64,000 nt of DNA from FEB-25 sp963822175 (lineage in GTDB: Bacteria > Chloroflexota > Anaerolineae > Anaerolineales > UBA4823), in assembly GCA_963822175.1 (NCBI GenBank), contig CAWGGJ010000003.1, positions 434,001 to 498,000 of the forward strand, written 5' to 3'. The translations under genes were made by a program, and so were the position numbers. The notes beneath the pieces are model-generated. The model ran no database searches, had not been told where the DNA came from, and saw only the letters and a list, made by a program, of their open reading frames with translations. Shown one piece after another: positions 25,783-34,936 of the stretch. Each line of letters starts with the position of its first letter. Position 1 is the stretch's first letter.

Positions 25783-26712
25783 CTACGAACGCTTTAGTTC
25801 CTTAAAAAGTTCTTTTTGCCGGGCGGTTAGGTTTTGTGGAATTTTAACCTTGATATGTGCAAATAAATCCCCTTTATTATCAGGGTTATTAAGCCGGGGG
25901 ATGCCCCTACCTGATAATCTGACAGATTGCCCAGGTTGGATGCCTGCTGGGATGGTCAGAACAACGTTACCAGCTAGGGTTTGCAAAGTCACTTCACCAC
26001 CTAATACTGCGGTATATAAATCTATTGGGACTTCAGTATGTAAATCATTTCCTTTTATTTCAAACCGCGGGTCTTCAGCGACCTTTATCACGAGATACAG
26101 GTCACCTTTCCTGCCCTCAACACCTGTTGGGATAGTGTTCGCCACCCGCACCTTGGTTCCAGATTTTGCCCCTGCGGGTATCTTAACCTCCAACCGTCGA
26201 CCATCCACTTCGATTTTTCGTGAAGTCCCCTGATAAACCTCAGCCAGGCTGATCACAACTTCCTGTTGATATGATGGTATTGCTGTCCGTCGGCTTCGCT
26301 GGGTTGTGCCTCTCGGGTTGGAAGGCATTCCCGCTCCCGCCATACCTCCAAATATACTTCGGAAGAACTCTGAGAACTCGCTTCCTAATATATCCTCAAA
26401 TCCACCCGTACGCACATTTCCCGATTGGCGCGTCGTATACCAATCCTCCCAGTTAAAATTATCAGCACGTGCCCCTCCCTGCTGCCATTGTGAATAGGAT
26501 TCACCCAGCTGGTCATAGCGCGATCGTTTTTCAGGATCGCTCAGAACCTGGTAAGCCTCATTAATTTCTTTAAAATTTTCTTCTGCCTTGGAGTCACCAG
26601 GGTTTCGGTCTGGGTGAGTCTTTAATGCTAATTTTCGATAGGCACGTTTTATCTCGTCTTTATTTGCATTACGCTCAATTCCAAGAATCTTGTAATAATC
26701 TTTATATTCCAT
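25783..26712 (-). CDS. DnaJ/CbpA-type co-chaperone (type II, no zinc finger)
   Basis: 309 aa. The N-terminal J domain (YKDYYKILGIERNANKDEIK, with HPD at ~33-35) is followed by a Gly/Phe-rich linker with a WEDWY segment, and C-terminal DnaJ_C beta domains (VVISLAEVYQGTSRKIEVD, DLYLVIKVAEDPRFE, VRLSGRGIPRL). The CXXCXGXG zinc repeats of DnaJ are absent, so it is CbpA-like. It stimulates DnaK ATPase. Promoter and a palindromic site lie directly upstream. First gene of an operon with baeRF and a CoA transferase. Confidence 0.9.
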   Translation of the reverse strand: MEYKDYYKILGIERNANKDEIKRAYRKLALKTHPDRNPGDSKAEENFKEINEAYQVLSDPEKRSRYDQLGESYSQWQQGGARADNFNWEDWYTTRQSGNVRTGGFEDILGSEFSEFFRSIFGGMAGAGMPSNPRGTTQRSRRTAIPSYQQEVVISLAEVYQGTSRKIEVDGRRLEVKIPAGAKSGTKVRVANTIPTGVEGRKGDLYLVIKVAEDPRFEIKGNDLHTEVPIDLYTAVLGGEVTLQTLAGNVVLTIPAGIQPGQSVRLSGRGIPRLNNPDNKGDLFAHIKVKIPQNLTARQKELFKELKRS

Positions 26713-26723
26713 ATGCTAACCAC

Positions 26724-26735
26724 CACCATATGGTG
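26724..26735. promoter_or_regulatory. Perfect 12-bp palindrome, possible operator
   Basis: CACCATATGGTG lies 11 nt before the dnaJ-like ATG and downstream of its promoter, inside the leader. It is not a CIRCE (HrcA) element. A repressor site or an RNA hairpin are both possible. Confidence 0.45.
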
Positions 26736-26757
26736 AGATGTTTTCTCTATCGATACC

Positions 26758-26787
26758 ATTGTATGCTCATTTGGCATTCAAAGTCAA
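26758..26787 (-). promoter_or_regulatory. Sigma-70-type promoter of the dnaJ-like operon
   Basis: On the minus strand TTGACT (26787-26782), 18-bp spacer and TACAAT (26763-26758). The predicted start is near 26751, giving a ~40-nt leader. Confidence 0.6.
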
Positions 26788-26865
26788 GCATTCGCATATG
26801 ATTCTTACAAAACTCTAACTCTTCAAGATGGCTATCAGAATAACCCCTTATTTTTACAAACATGC

Positions 26866-26871
26866 TATGAT
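26866..26871 (+). promoter_or_regulatory. -10 box of a leaderless gene (sensor kinase)
   Basis: TATGAT is followed by 7 nt and the ATG at 26879. It decides the start over the upstream in-frame ATG at 26828, which would lie before the -10 box. Confidence 0.5.
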
Positions 26872-26878
26872 TAATAAC

Positions 26879-28543
26879 ATGATAACCCATTTGGAACATA
26901 TTATTCTGGTGGAGAGTGATCCGCAGATCAGTCAGCTGATTGCAGACCAAACCTTAAGTCCCTTAGGTTATCAAGTGGATGTCATCGCGTCTGCAACACC
27001 ATTAATTGGTGATTTTGGGAAATACTCACCGGATCTGATCATAACCAATTTATATCTCCCTGGGATCAGCGGAAAGGACCTGATGGTCGCTTTAACCGCC
27101 CAGGGGATAAATATTCCCTTCATCGTGATCACCCCCAAAGGGCACGAAAGCGATGCACTTCAGGCATTCAGGTTGGGAGCAGTCAACTTCATTTCATCTC
27201 CCATCCGCGAAGCTGAAGTGGTCAATGTGGTCGAAGATACGCTCCGCCAGCTCCGCAGGCGAAATGAATTGGAAAATTATTCCCATCAATTAGATCAGAC
27301 CAAAGCAGTGATGGAACGTCGAGTTCGCGATTTTACTGAGATCTTTTCAATCAGCAAGCTTGTTTCTTCAATTGCAAACCAACAATTGATGTATGAGAAA
27401 ATTACGGACGCTGCCCTTCAGGTGACCCAGGCTGATACTGCCTGGATGCTCGTCCTTGACATAAAAAAAGGGCGGTACATCCTGGCTGCCTGCCTGAATG
27501 CTGATGAAGACATGCAATCCAGGTTGAATCTTCCCTATGAAGATGGATTAAGTTCCATTGTTGTCCTTTCTGGTCAGGTAGTATCCATCCATGGTGAGGC
27601 ATTGAAGCGATTTAGACTCCCTAACTGGGTGGAATCAGTGCTGGTGGTGCCGATAATAAAGAAAGAGCAAGTTACCGGAATGCTTGTCGTGGCCCGTAAG
27701 ACAGCCCTGGCTTTTAATAAAGAACAACAATCCATGCTTGAAATGATCGCAGAATATTCTTCGATTTTGCTTGAAAACGCTTATCGATTTCAGATGCAGG
27801 AGCAGCGGTTGGCTTATCTTCAACAATCAGGGATTCGTGCCACAATCGATTCTGATATAAAAAACGACCTTATTCTCCAGGCAAGCAAAGAACTACACCA
27901 GCCTTTGAAAATACTTATGGAAAACCTGGCACTCTTTTCAGATCAAGGTGATCAACAGATCAGTCCCAAACGAGCCAGCGCTTTGAATGTCATGCATGAA
28001 AAAGCGAAAACTTTGGCAGATATTACCAGTTGCATTAAAAGCATCCACCAGAGAAGTCCATTGAGGACAATGGAGCAGGTTGACTTAAACCAGCTCCTGC
28101 GCAATACTGCTGACCGTTTTCAACCTTATGCACAAGAAAATCGCATCATTATAAAGCTGGAGCTACCTTCACAGCCCACCAGGGTTACCGTTTTTAGCAC
28201 ACAGATCGTTGATGTAATTGAGGGAATGATCTCGAATGCGTTAAAATATAGCCCCCAAAAATCACAAATAGTGGTTTCGATTGAATTAAAAGAAGATCGC
28301 CTTCGGTTGATAGTGAAAGACCAGGGTGAAGGGATTGATGAAAGCCTTGCCAAGAGTTTGTTTGATAAAAACACCGATCAGCACACTAATGAGGCAAGGA
28401 GATTTTGTGGTATTGGAATTAGCTTGCCCATGATGAAAGAGATAATCTCTGCCCATCGGGGTGAAATATGGATCGAGAGTGAACCTGGTAAAGGTTTTTC
28501 CATCGCCTTTTCACTCCCACATAATAACAAGCATTCTGAATGA
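26879..28543 (+). CDS. Hybrid sensor histidine kinase with pseudo-receiver and GAF
   Basis: ~554 aa. Residues 1-120 are a receiver-like domain in which the phosphoacceptor is Asn (N57 in LIITNLYLPG) and the conserved Lys is Ser (ISSPI). Then a coiled linker, a GAF domain (~140-310, FTEIFSISKLVSSI...AWMLVLDI), a degenerate HisKA with KELHQPLKILMENL, and a C-terminal HATPase with SNALKYSP (N box), DQGEGID (G1) and GIGISLPMM (G2). Cytoplasmic, no TM. The receiver probably senses or binds rather than being phosphorylated. It is followed 13 nt later by a second kinase. Confidence 0.75.
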   Translation: MITHLEHIILVESDPQISQLIADQTLSPLGYQVDVIASATPLIGDFGKYSPDLIITNLYLPGISGKDLMVALTAQGINIPFIVITPKGHESDALQAFRLGAVNFISSPIREAEVVNVVEDTLRQLRRRNELENYSHQLDQTKAVMERRVRDFTEIFSISKLVSSIANQQLMYEKITDAALQVTQADTAWMLVLDIKKGRYILAACLNADEDMQSRLNLPYEDGLSSIVVLSGQVVSIHGEALKRFRLPNWVESVLVVPIIKKEQVTGMLVVARKTALAFNKEQQSMLEMIAEYSSILLENAYRFQMQEQRLAYLQQSGIRATIDSDIKNDLILQASKELHQPLKILMENLALFSDQGDQQISPKRASALNVMHEKAKTLADITSCIKSIHQRSPLRTMEQVDLNQLLRNTADRFQPYAQENRIIIKLELPSQPTRVTVFSTQIVDVIEGMISNALKYSPQKSQIVVSIELKEDRLRLIVKDQGEGIDESLAKSLFDKNTDQHTNEARRFCGIGISLPMMKEIISAHRGEIWIESEPGKGFSIAFSLPHNNKHSE

Positions 28544-28556
28544 TCGTGGTTTATTT

Positions 28557-29927
28557 ATGGCACCTACCCTTCGAATATTGATCTACTCATCACCAGGATC
28601 CGCTGTGCTGGTTGATACCTCCAGCTTATCTGATGCAGGGTATGAGGTCGTTGCTGTGTCGCAACCTCAAGCGGTTGAATCGTGGTTGAAAACCTTCCTG
28701 GCTGATTCTTTATTGATCATTGTTGACCCATCCTTCTTGTCCGGAATCGGGTATTCAGCTCAATTGCTGCAAGCTTACCCATTCCTTTCCATCATTCTGG
28801 TTTCAACGGGTATTGACCTATCATCTATGAAGCAAGCTATGGAGATCGGCCTGTTCGATTGTTTATCCATTCCCCTGGATTCGTCAACCTTGTTGTCCAC
28901 GGTTCAGCGCAGCCTGGCACGCCAGAAACATATACACGAATGGTATCGGTTTTCACGCGTTTTGGAAAACCTGGAGGATGCTGTCATCCTGACCAACAAC
29001 GATGGCTATTTGTTAATGGTCAACCGCTCAGCCAGGAAATTATTTTCGCTGGAAGAAACACAAATTCAGGGAAAGTTGGTCGGGGAGATCTTGCCTTATC
29101 CAGATCTACTTGATATGTGCAAACCACACCATACTTTCCCCCGTCGTAGTGAGATTTCCATCGGGGAGGCTCAGGTGCTGAGTGCACAAGCCAGCCTGGT
29201 CCCTGAAGTTGGCCTGGTCATTGTCATGCAGGATATCACCCACCTCAAAGAGCTTGACCGCCGCAAGACAGATTTTGTTTATTCCATATCCCATGATTTA
29301 CGCTCACCTTTGACGGCCATCTACGGATTCATTGGGTTGATCGACCGTGTAGGTCCTATTAATGATCAACAGGCAGAATTTATCCACCACATTCAATCCA
29401 GTGTCCAGAACATCACCTCGTTGATCAATGATCTGATGGATCTCGACCGACTGGAAGCCGGTTACGACCTTCAGCTGGTTGATGTCAACATGGTGGATAT
29501 CGTCCTTCAAAGCCTTGAAACGCTCGACTATCAGGTTAATGAAAAAATGCAGGAGCTTTCAAGATCCCTCCCCACGGATATCCCCATGGTTCGCGGCAAT
29601 CCCCTCCAGCTTCAACGCATGGTCACCAACCTGGTCGAAAATGCGATCAAATTCACTCCACCATTGGGGAAAATCAGCGTCCACTTACGGGCTGAAGCTA
29701 ACCAGCTTATCCTGGAAGTTTCAGATAATGGCCCTGGTATTCCACTGGAAGACCAACCTCATGTATTTGAAAAATTTTTCCGGGCTAGCAACCTCTCCCA
29801 AACAACCTCCGGGACAGGCCTGGGTTTATCGATTGTCCAATCGATCGTTGAAAAACACCACGGGCGCATCTGGTTGGAATCGACGCCAAGTGGAACAACA
29901 TTTATCGTCATACTTCCTGTGAAGTAA
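28557..29927 (+). CDS. PAS sensor histidine kinase with degenerate receiver
   Basis: 456 aa. The N-terminal receiver-like domain has Asp57 (IIVDPSF) but lacks the acidic pair (YSSPG) and the Lys (SIPLD). A PAS domain follows (~135-240, LENLEDAVILTNNDGYLLMV), then HisKA with SHDLRSPLTAIYGFI and HATPase with NLVENAIKFTP, DNGPGIP and GTGLGLSIV, all intact. No TM. An in-frame ATG lies 96 bp upstream (28461), inside the previous gene; I use 28557 because the receiver begins there. Probably cotranscribed with the kinase at 26879, so the pair may form a heterodimer or cascade. Confidence 0.75.
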   Translation: MAPTLRILIYSSPGSAVLVDTSSLSDAGYEVVAVSQPQAVESWLKTFLADSLLIIVDPSFLSGIGYSAQLLQAYPFLSIILVSTGIDLSSMKQAMEIGLFDCLSIPLDSSTLLSTVQRSLARQKHIHEWYRFSRVLENLEDAVILTNNDGYLLMVNRSARKLFSLEETQIQGKLVGEILPYPDLLDMCKPHHTFPRRSEISIGEAQVLSAQASLVPEVGLVIVMQDITHLKELDRRKTDFVYSISHDLRSPLTAIYGFIGLIDRVGPINDQQAEFIHHIQSSVQNITSLINDLMDLDRLEAGYDLQLVDVNMVDIVLQSLETLDYQVNEKMQELSRSLPTDIPMVRGNPLQLQRMVTNLVENAIKFTPPLGKISVHLRAEANQLILEVSDNGPGIPLEDQPHVFEKFFRASNLSQTTSGTGLGLSIVQSIVEKHHGRIWLESTPSGTTFIVILPVK

Positions 29928-29987
29928 TTACAACGTTTTGTGATCCATATTGATCACTGGTAATTAATGACAAGGTGTTAAATGACT

Positions 29988-30022
29988 GCCTCCGCTGGGG
30001 TGGTGAGGTACCCAGCGGAGGC
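29988..30022 (+). terminator. Perfect 12-bp inverted repeat after the kinase pair
   Basis: GCCTCCGCTGGG (29988-29999) and CCCAGCGGAGGC (30011-30022) are perfect complements around an 11-nt loop. Only TTTCG follows, so it is a weak terminator or a transcript-end hairpin between convergent genes. Confidence 0.5.
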
Positions 30023-30154
30023 TTTCGCCAAAGGAGGAAACAGCAACGAGTGTAAGCGTTTGGATAAAACCTTGGCTCACTTCTCAACGTGGATAATACC
30101 TCAGATGATATATTTAAAAAATTGTCGACTGTCATTATTTATTGGTGACATCTC

Positions 30155-30826
30155 TCACAATCTAGTTAGTGATGTTTGATAGTAATCACATAAAGATTGC
30201 AACACACAAGAGTCACATGCCGGTCGGTGCGCATGGCATACTTCGCGCCCCAGGCGGATAATATTGAGATGAGCCGCCTGGTAGGTCTCGGGAGGAAACA
30301 ACCCAGCCAGGTGAGGATGGGCTTGTTCGACGGTCATTTTTTCAGGACGAAGGCCTATTCTGCCAGTCACTCGCTGGATGTGTGTGTCTACAGGAAAAGC
30401 TGGTTTCCCTAACGAGAACAATAACACGATCGAAGCAGTTTTTGGCCCAACACCATTGAATTGCATCAACCAGGCCATTGCTTCATCTGCTGGTAAATCA
30501 TTTAAGAAATCCAGCTCAAGCGAGCCTTTTTCAGCAGTGATCTGGCGTAATATCATCTGTATACGCGGTCCTTTTTGGTTTGCCAGCCCTGCAGACCGAA
30601 TCGCTTCGATCACCGATTCAACTTCAGCATCCCTTACACTTTCCCAGGATGAAAAACGTTGCTTCAATTTCACAAAAGCCCGGTCACGGTTGATATCGTT
30701 GGTATTTTGGGAGAGAATCGTAGAGATCAATTCATCCAGGATCGGTAAAGGTTCACGCCAGGATGGATCGCCATACTTTTCCAGCAGTCTTTGATGGACT
30801 TCGAGTGCGCACTCGCGCAGGTTCAT
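30155..30826 (-). CDS. nth: Endonuclease III (Nth-like DNA glycosylase)
   Basis: 223 aa, typical length. The HhH-GPD fold is clear: ELISTILSQNTNDINRDRAF, the hairpin FNGVGPKTASIVLLF with the catalytic Lys, catalytic Asp in PVDTHIQRVTGRIGL, and the [4Fe-4S] loop C-x6-C-x2-C-x5-C in CHAHRPACDSCVLQSLC. It removes oxidised pyrimidines and nicks AP sites. The ATG overlaps the L-asparaginase stop (ATGA at 30826-30823), so translation is coupled. Confidence 0.9.
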   Translation of the reverse strand: MNLRECALEVHQRLLEKYGDPSWREPLPILDELISTILSQNTNDINRDRAFVKLKQRFSSWESVRDAEVESVIEAIRSAGLANQKGPRIQMILRQITAEKGSLELDFLNDLPADEAMAWLMQFNGVGPKTASIVLLFSLGKPAFPVDTHIQRVTGRIGLRPEKMTVEQAHPHLAGLFPPETYQAAHLNIIRLGREVCHAHRPACDSCVLQSLCDYYQTSLTRL

Positions 30827-31917
30827 AGGTTTGTTTCAAGGTTAAAACAAGGTGACGCCCACCCCACCCTTAATTTTCGCCAATTTTCCACGGGGAATTC
30901 TGGTCCATATTCCGCCAATTTTTCCAGGTCTTGTGCATCGAATGCACCTAACTGTCGTAAAATCTCCAGAGTTACTGCGGGTCTGACATGGCCTCTCGGA
31001 TCCCCAGCCGGTCGGTTATGCCCCTTTAGATCACCATCCGAAATCTTGAAGGCGATCCCCAGTGCAGGCGAACCCGGCCTGATGGCATTGGGCATGATCC
31101 CAAATGCCTGAAAACCTTCCGCCCCCCCTTTGCATATTACCCTCCCGTGTGCAGCTTCCATAAGGAAAGTGTCAAAGTTATCTGGCCCTCCGATCATGTC
31201 TGGATAGGTGAGCATAGCCCTGGTGATTAACCGGCAGGTTTCCGCCTTCTTTTCAGGTAAAAGATCGGGCTGGCATAATCTAGCAAATCCAAGTGCTGTA
31301 CTCCGCAACGGAAGAGCAAAATTTGGAGCAGAACACCCGTCAATACCTATGTGAATTTCTTCAGGTGCCAGATCGCAAATTTCTGCGATGGAATGTAGAA
31401 TTTTCTGCTGTACGGGATGACTCGGATCAATGTATTCCATCTCATCTGGGTCGATGGAGTATCCTGACATCTTTGCGTATGCCAGCATCCCGGTATGCTT
31501 GCCGGAGCAATTGTGCCGGTTTGGTGAAAGCGGTTCTCCCCGCAATCGCATCGCTTCTGCAGTCGCCCTGTCATAGACGGTATGCACTCCACACAGCAAA
31601 TTCGCTTCGCTCACCCCAGTTTTAGCCTGTATCGATCTGACAACAGCAACATGTTCATCGGTACCTGAATGTGATGCACATAAGAGTGCCACTTCCTTGA
31701 GGGTCAAATCGTACTTTGTCATACCGCCGTTTTCTAGAAACGGAAATGCCTGCAACGGTTTGGCCGAAGAACGTGTGAATGTCACCAGCTGTGGATCTCC
31801 ATACCAGGCGGCCAGCTTACCGGATGCCTCCATCACGGCAATAGCGCCAAAATGAATCGACTCTACAATATCCCCTCGGGTAAATTGATAGATCGGTTTG
31901 TAACCTGAATTTGTCAT
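30823..31917 (-). CDS. Asparaginase II-family protein
   Basis: ~364 aa. Asparaginase_II family (Rhizobium-type, unrelated to AnsB): N-terminal YQFTRGDIVESIHFGAIAVM, RSSAKPLQAFPFLENGG, CASHSGTDEHVAVV, then NCSGKHTGMLAYAK and IDGCSAPNFALPLR, the nucleophile-region motifs of this family. It has no signal peptide, so a cytoplasmic amidohydrolase. Start at the second ATG of MMTNSG (31917; 31920 possible). In an operon with the MBL-fold gene and nth. Confidence 0.8.
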   Translation of the reverse strand: MTNSGYKPIYQFTRGDIVESIHFGAIAVMEASGKLAAWYGDPQLVTFTRSSAKPLQAFPFLENGGMTKYDLTLKEVALLCASHSGTDEHVAVVRSIQAKTGVSEANLLCGVHTVYDRATAEAMRLRGEPLSPNRHNCSGKHTGMLAYAKMSGYSIDPDEMEYIDPSHPVQQKILHSIAEICDLAPEEIHIGIDGCSAPNFALPLRSTALGFARLCQPDLLPEKKAETCRLITRAMLTYPDMIGGPDNFDTFLMEAAHGRVICKGGAEGFQAFGIMPNAIRPGSPALGIAFKISDGDLKGHNRPAGDPRGHVRPAVTLEILRQLGAFDAQDLEKLAEYGPEFPVENWRKLRVGWASPCFNLETNL

Positions 31918-31926
31918 CATTAATTC

Positions 31927-32214
31927 TTATTCACCGCTAGATTCGCTGGGTCGGTAGCGTCGGGCATAATATTGAAATAAGCCATGACGATATCGCTGGT
32001 AATATTGATCATATAATTCTGGTGGAAAGCTTAAGTCTGAAAGTAAATTAGGGATCAGGTGCTCCACATCGGCTGGAGGGGCATTGCGCCTGACAAGCCT
32101 GTCCAACCCTTTAAGTATACTTTTAAGATGACGTTGCTGGGCTTTTATCAACTCCTGGGTAATTTGCCCTCCCCGTCCACTGATGATGGTGTAATCTTTA
32201 TAGGAGCTCATCAA
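31927..32214 (-). pseudogene. MBL-fold protein, C-terminal part (after frameshift)
   Basis: Out-of-frame continuation of the gene whose N-terminal part ends at 32256. The codons upstream of 32211 on the same strand read LTNADIPAWIETLDLL, which is the natural continuation after NQPPF, and go on to MSSYKDYTIISGRGGQ and a helical tail. The join needs one extra T in the T5 (plus-strand A5, 32258-32262) run. The last ~90 residues are a coiled helix (ELIKAQQRHLKSILKGLDRL). It could be an assembly error rather than true decay. Confidence 0.6.
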
Positions 32215-32255
32215 CAGATCCAGGGTTTCGATCCAGGCTGGAATGTCAGCATTGG

Positions 32256-32780
32256 TTAAAAAGGTGGTTGGTTTAACAATACTACATCACCGATAAATAT
32301 CACTTTCGCAGCTGGGATAACTACCCAGGTTCCACCAGGTGCGGGACCCGCATGATATTCTATAAAGACCTCCTGTTCACCCCAATGGATTGAAATTTGG
32401 TGGGTAAAGGTGATGTCCGGTAGTGCCCATCGTGTCCCAACCACATCGTCAAAAGTCTCCCATACAGACCCACTTTCAGCATTTTGACCTTTAAATACAG
32501 AAGGCCGGCCTCGAAACACCTGGGCTGTTTTCTGGTGGGCAATGATCGTACATTCCATGGATCTTGCGCCAAGGGTCCGATCTGGATGAGCATCCAGGTT
32601 GACCAGGACACGATTGGGTTTTGAGCCTAAATTATATAATAGGTTCAGCCAGGTTCGGGCATCCTCTGGACGCAATGGAGCATCAATCAATACTGTTCCC
32701 AGGGGCAGGAGAATCGCACCTACCGTCACACCTGCATATGAATTTTCGAAATAAATACCTCGTTCGATTTGCTGCATCAT
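32256..32780 (-). pseudogene. MBL-fold metallo-hydrolase-like, N-terminal part (frameshifted)
   Basis: ~174 residues of a metallo-beta-lactamase fold starting at ATG 32780 (AAAGGA upstream): VGAILLPLGTVLIDAPLRPE, then VLVNLDAHPDRTLGA in place of the HxHxDH motif (two of the three His are lost), EYHAGPAPGG, and KVIFIGDVVLLNQPPF before a premature stop. The MBL fold should continue; see the companion entry at 31927-32214. Even intact the metal site looks degenerate. Second gene of an operon after the large histidine kinase. Confidence 0.6.
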
Positions 32781-32806
32781 CAACTAATTTTTCCTTTTTT
32801 GTTCAA

Positions 32807-34900
32807 TTATGTTGCTGCAACCGGGAGTGAAAAGATGAATTTGGAGCCTGCACCAACTTCACTTTCAACCCATATTTTTCCGTCATGGGCTTGCACTGCC
32901 AGGTGGCAGTAAGCCAGGCCAAGTCCAAGTCCCTTGGGAGCACTATCTGTCTTCAACCGGGTAAACTTGTCAAAAATTCTTTCCTGTTCCGTTGCTGGAA
33001 TCCCCGGGCCATTATCTTTCACCCAAACCAGGATTCGATCACCTTCCCGTTGCGCACCAATCTCAATTTGACTACCTTGCGGCGAGTATTTGCTGGCGTT
33101 CTCTAATAGATTTGTGATCACCCTACGGATCATGTCTTGGTCGACTGAAACATTGGGCAGACGGTCGGGTAGTTTATAAAGCACAATTTGGCTCTTATTG
33201 TCCACCATTGGCTCCATCGCTTCAACGGCCTCATATACGAGGGCCAGTACACTCGAGGCCTTTTGTGTCCCGATAGGTTGCCCGGCTTCCATCATGCTCA
33301 ATTCCAGTAATGATTCTGTCATCCGCTGGATCCTGACTGTTGAGCGCATCGCTATTTCCAATAATGATTTCAAAGCCGGATCATCAGAAGGGAGCATGCT
33401 GTCCATGATATCCAGGCTCGAGACAATATTGGCCAGCGGTGATCTGAGATCATGGTAGATCATCGATGTCAGGTCATTCCGTAATGTGTCTAGTTTTTTC
33501 TGCTCAGTGATATCCCGCAATATCCACTGTAATCGCGAAACCTCATCCAGCTGGATCTCATGCACATAAACCGTGATTGGAACTTCATGGCCGCTGGAAG
33601 TGCATAAAATCGATTCGTATGAAACTGTAACTCCAGAATGGAGCTGATTAAAATCATCTCCAACTGCATTCTGATCGATCCGATGGATTTGGTGAATTTG
33701 CATTGACTGCAGATCATGCTTGCTGTAATCCGAGGCTAACACAGCTTTTCGATTTGCTTCCAATATCTCTCCGTTACAATCGGTAATAAGGATCGGGTCG
33801 ATACTGTCCTCAAACAATTCCTGGTAACTCTGATGGGCTGCCTGGAGCTGCTCAAATAATTGCGCATGGCGGATGGCGGTACCTGCCAGGTCGGCAATGC
33901 CTGAGAGGATTAACAATGAATCCTGGTCGAATTCCCCTTCGATGGGGTTAATTGCCTCCAGCGTGCCAATGCCCTGGCCGCGGTAATGGATCGGGGCACA
34001 AAGGATGGCTTTTGCTCTGATTTCATTATATTTGTCGGTTTGTGGATTATATCTCACATCTTTGCTTACATCGTGGATGTTCAAACCTTCATTATGCTCT
34101 ACAACCCAGTTCGATATTCCACTTTCGATATCGCGAGGATCAATGATTGATCCATCCTGTGAATACTCTTTTATAGCTCTGAGCTCTAATTTTCTGCTTT
34201 GAGGGCTGACCAGGGCTAACATCACCACTTGCGCTCTAATAGTCCGTTCAGCCTGCTCCAGTATGCCCTTGAAAACATCCTCCAGGTTCAAGCTCGCCGA
34301 AATCCCGGAAGCACTTTTTGCCAGCGATGTCATCACCTGGGCATTTCTTTGGCTTTCTGTATATAGCCTGGCATTCAGCGCTGCTATGCCTGCCTGATCT
34401 GCAATTGCCTGGACCAATGCAACATGGTCGGGAGTAAAGAATCCTGTTTTTGGATGGACCAGGGTGAGAATCCCGACCAGTTTATCCCGGGTGAGCAAAG
34501 GAACACTGACTGCTGATTTGGGTAACTGCTTGCCATCATCTACATATTGGCGCGGCATCCACCGGGAATCCTGGCTGGTATCTTCGACCACTCCCACCTG
34601 GCGATGGTTGACCACCCACCCAGATAGACCTCTTTCCAGGGTTTCCTTCAATCGTTCGGTGGTATGGTTATGGAGAGTTTTCCCAGTAATGATGGAAGAA
34701 TCTACCGGCAGCCCATTGTCATCTAGGATGATGATGGAACCGTTGATCGCACCTACATTTTTCATCGACAGTGACAGGATCCGCTCCAAAAATGTCCTTA
34801 AATCGAGCGCTGAGCTGAGCTCACGGCTGATATGATAAAGCAGTTCCAAAGAGGAGCGGGTGGTAATATCATCATCGATGATCGGTATTTGTGTGCTCAT
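32807..34900 (-). CDS. Multi-sensor histidine kinase (GAF-GAF-PAS-HisKA-HATPase)
   Basis: 697 aa, no TM segment. Two GAF domains (about 20-180, ISRELSSALDLRTFLERIL; and 195-360, SASGISASLNLEDVFKGILE), a PAS domain (~365-475, ELFEDSIDPILITDCNGEI), HisKA with YHDLRSPLANIVSSL and HATPase with NLLENASKYSP, DNGPGIP, GLGLGLAYC. All catalytic boxes are intact. A TATACT lies about 20 nt upstream of the ATG. It heads the operon MBL-asparaginase-nth and could regulate a distant target; no response regulator is adjacent. Confidence 0.85.
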   Translation of the reverse strand: MSTQIPIIDDDITTRSSLELLYHISRELSSALDLRTFLERILSLSMKNVGAINGSIIILDDNGLPVDSSIITGKTLHNHTTERLKETLERGLSGWVVNHRQVGVVEDTSQDSRWMPRQYVDDGKQLPKSAVSVPLLTRDKLVGILTLVHPKTGFFTPDHVALVQAIADQAGIAALNARLYTESQRNAQVMTSLAKSASGISASLNLEDVFKGILEQAERTIRAQVVMLALVSPQSRKLELRAIKEYSQDGSIIDPRDIESGISNWVVEHNEGLNIHDVSKDVRYNPQTDKYNEIRAKAILCAPIHYRGQGIGTLEAINPIEGEFDQDSLLILSGIADLAGTAIRHAQLFEQLQAAHQSYQELFEDSIDPILITDCNGEILEANRKAVLASDYSKHDLQSMQIHQIHRIDQNAVGDDFNQLHSGVTVSYESILCTSSGHEVPITVYVHEIQLDEVSRLQWILRDITEQKKLDTLRNDLTSMIYHDLRSPLANIVSSLDIMDSMLPSDDPALKSLLEIAMRSTVRIQRMTESLLELSMMEAGQPIGTQKASSVLALVYEAVEAMEPMVDNKSQIVLYKLPDRLPNVSVDQDMIRRVITNLLENASKYSPQGSQIEIGAQREGDRILVWVKDNGPGIPATEQERIFDKFTRLKTDSAPKGLGLGLAYCHLAVQAHDGKIWVESEVGAGSKFIFSLPVAAT

Positions 34901-34936
34901 CCGCTTAGAAACCCAATCTCAGTATAGCATAGTTCA

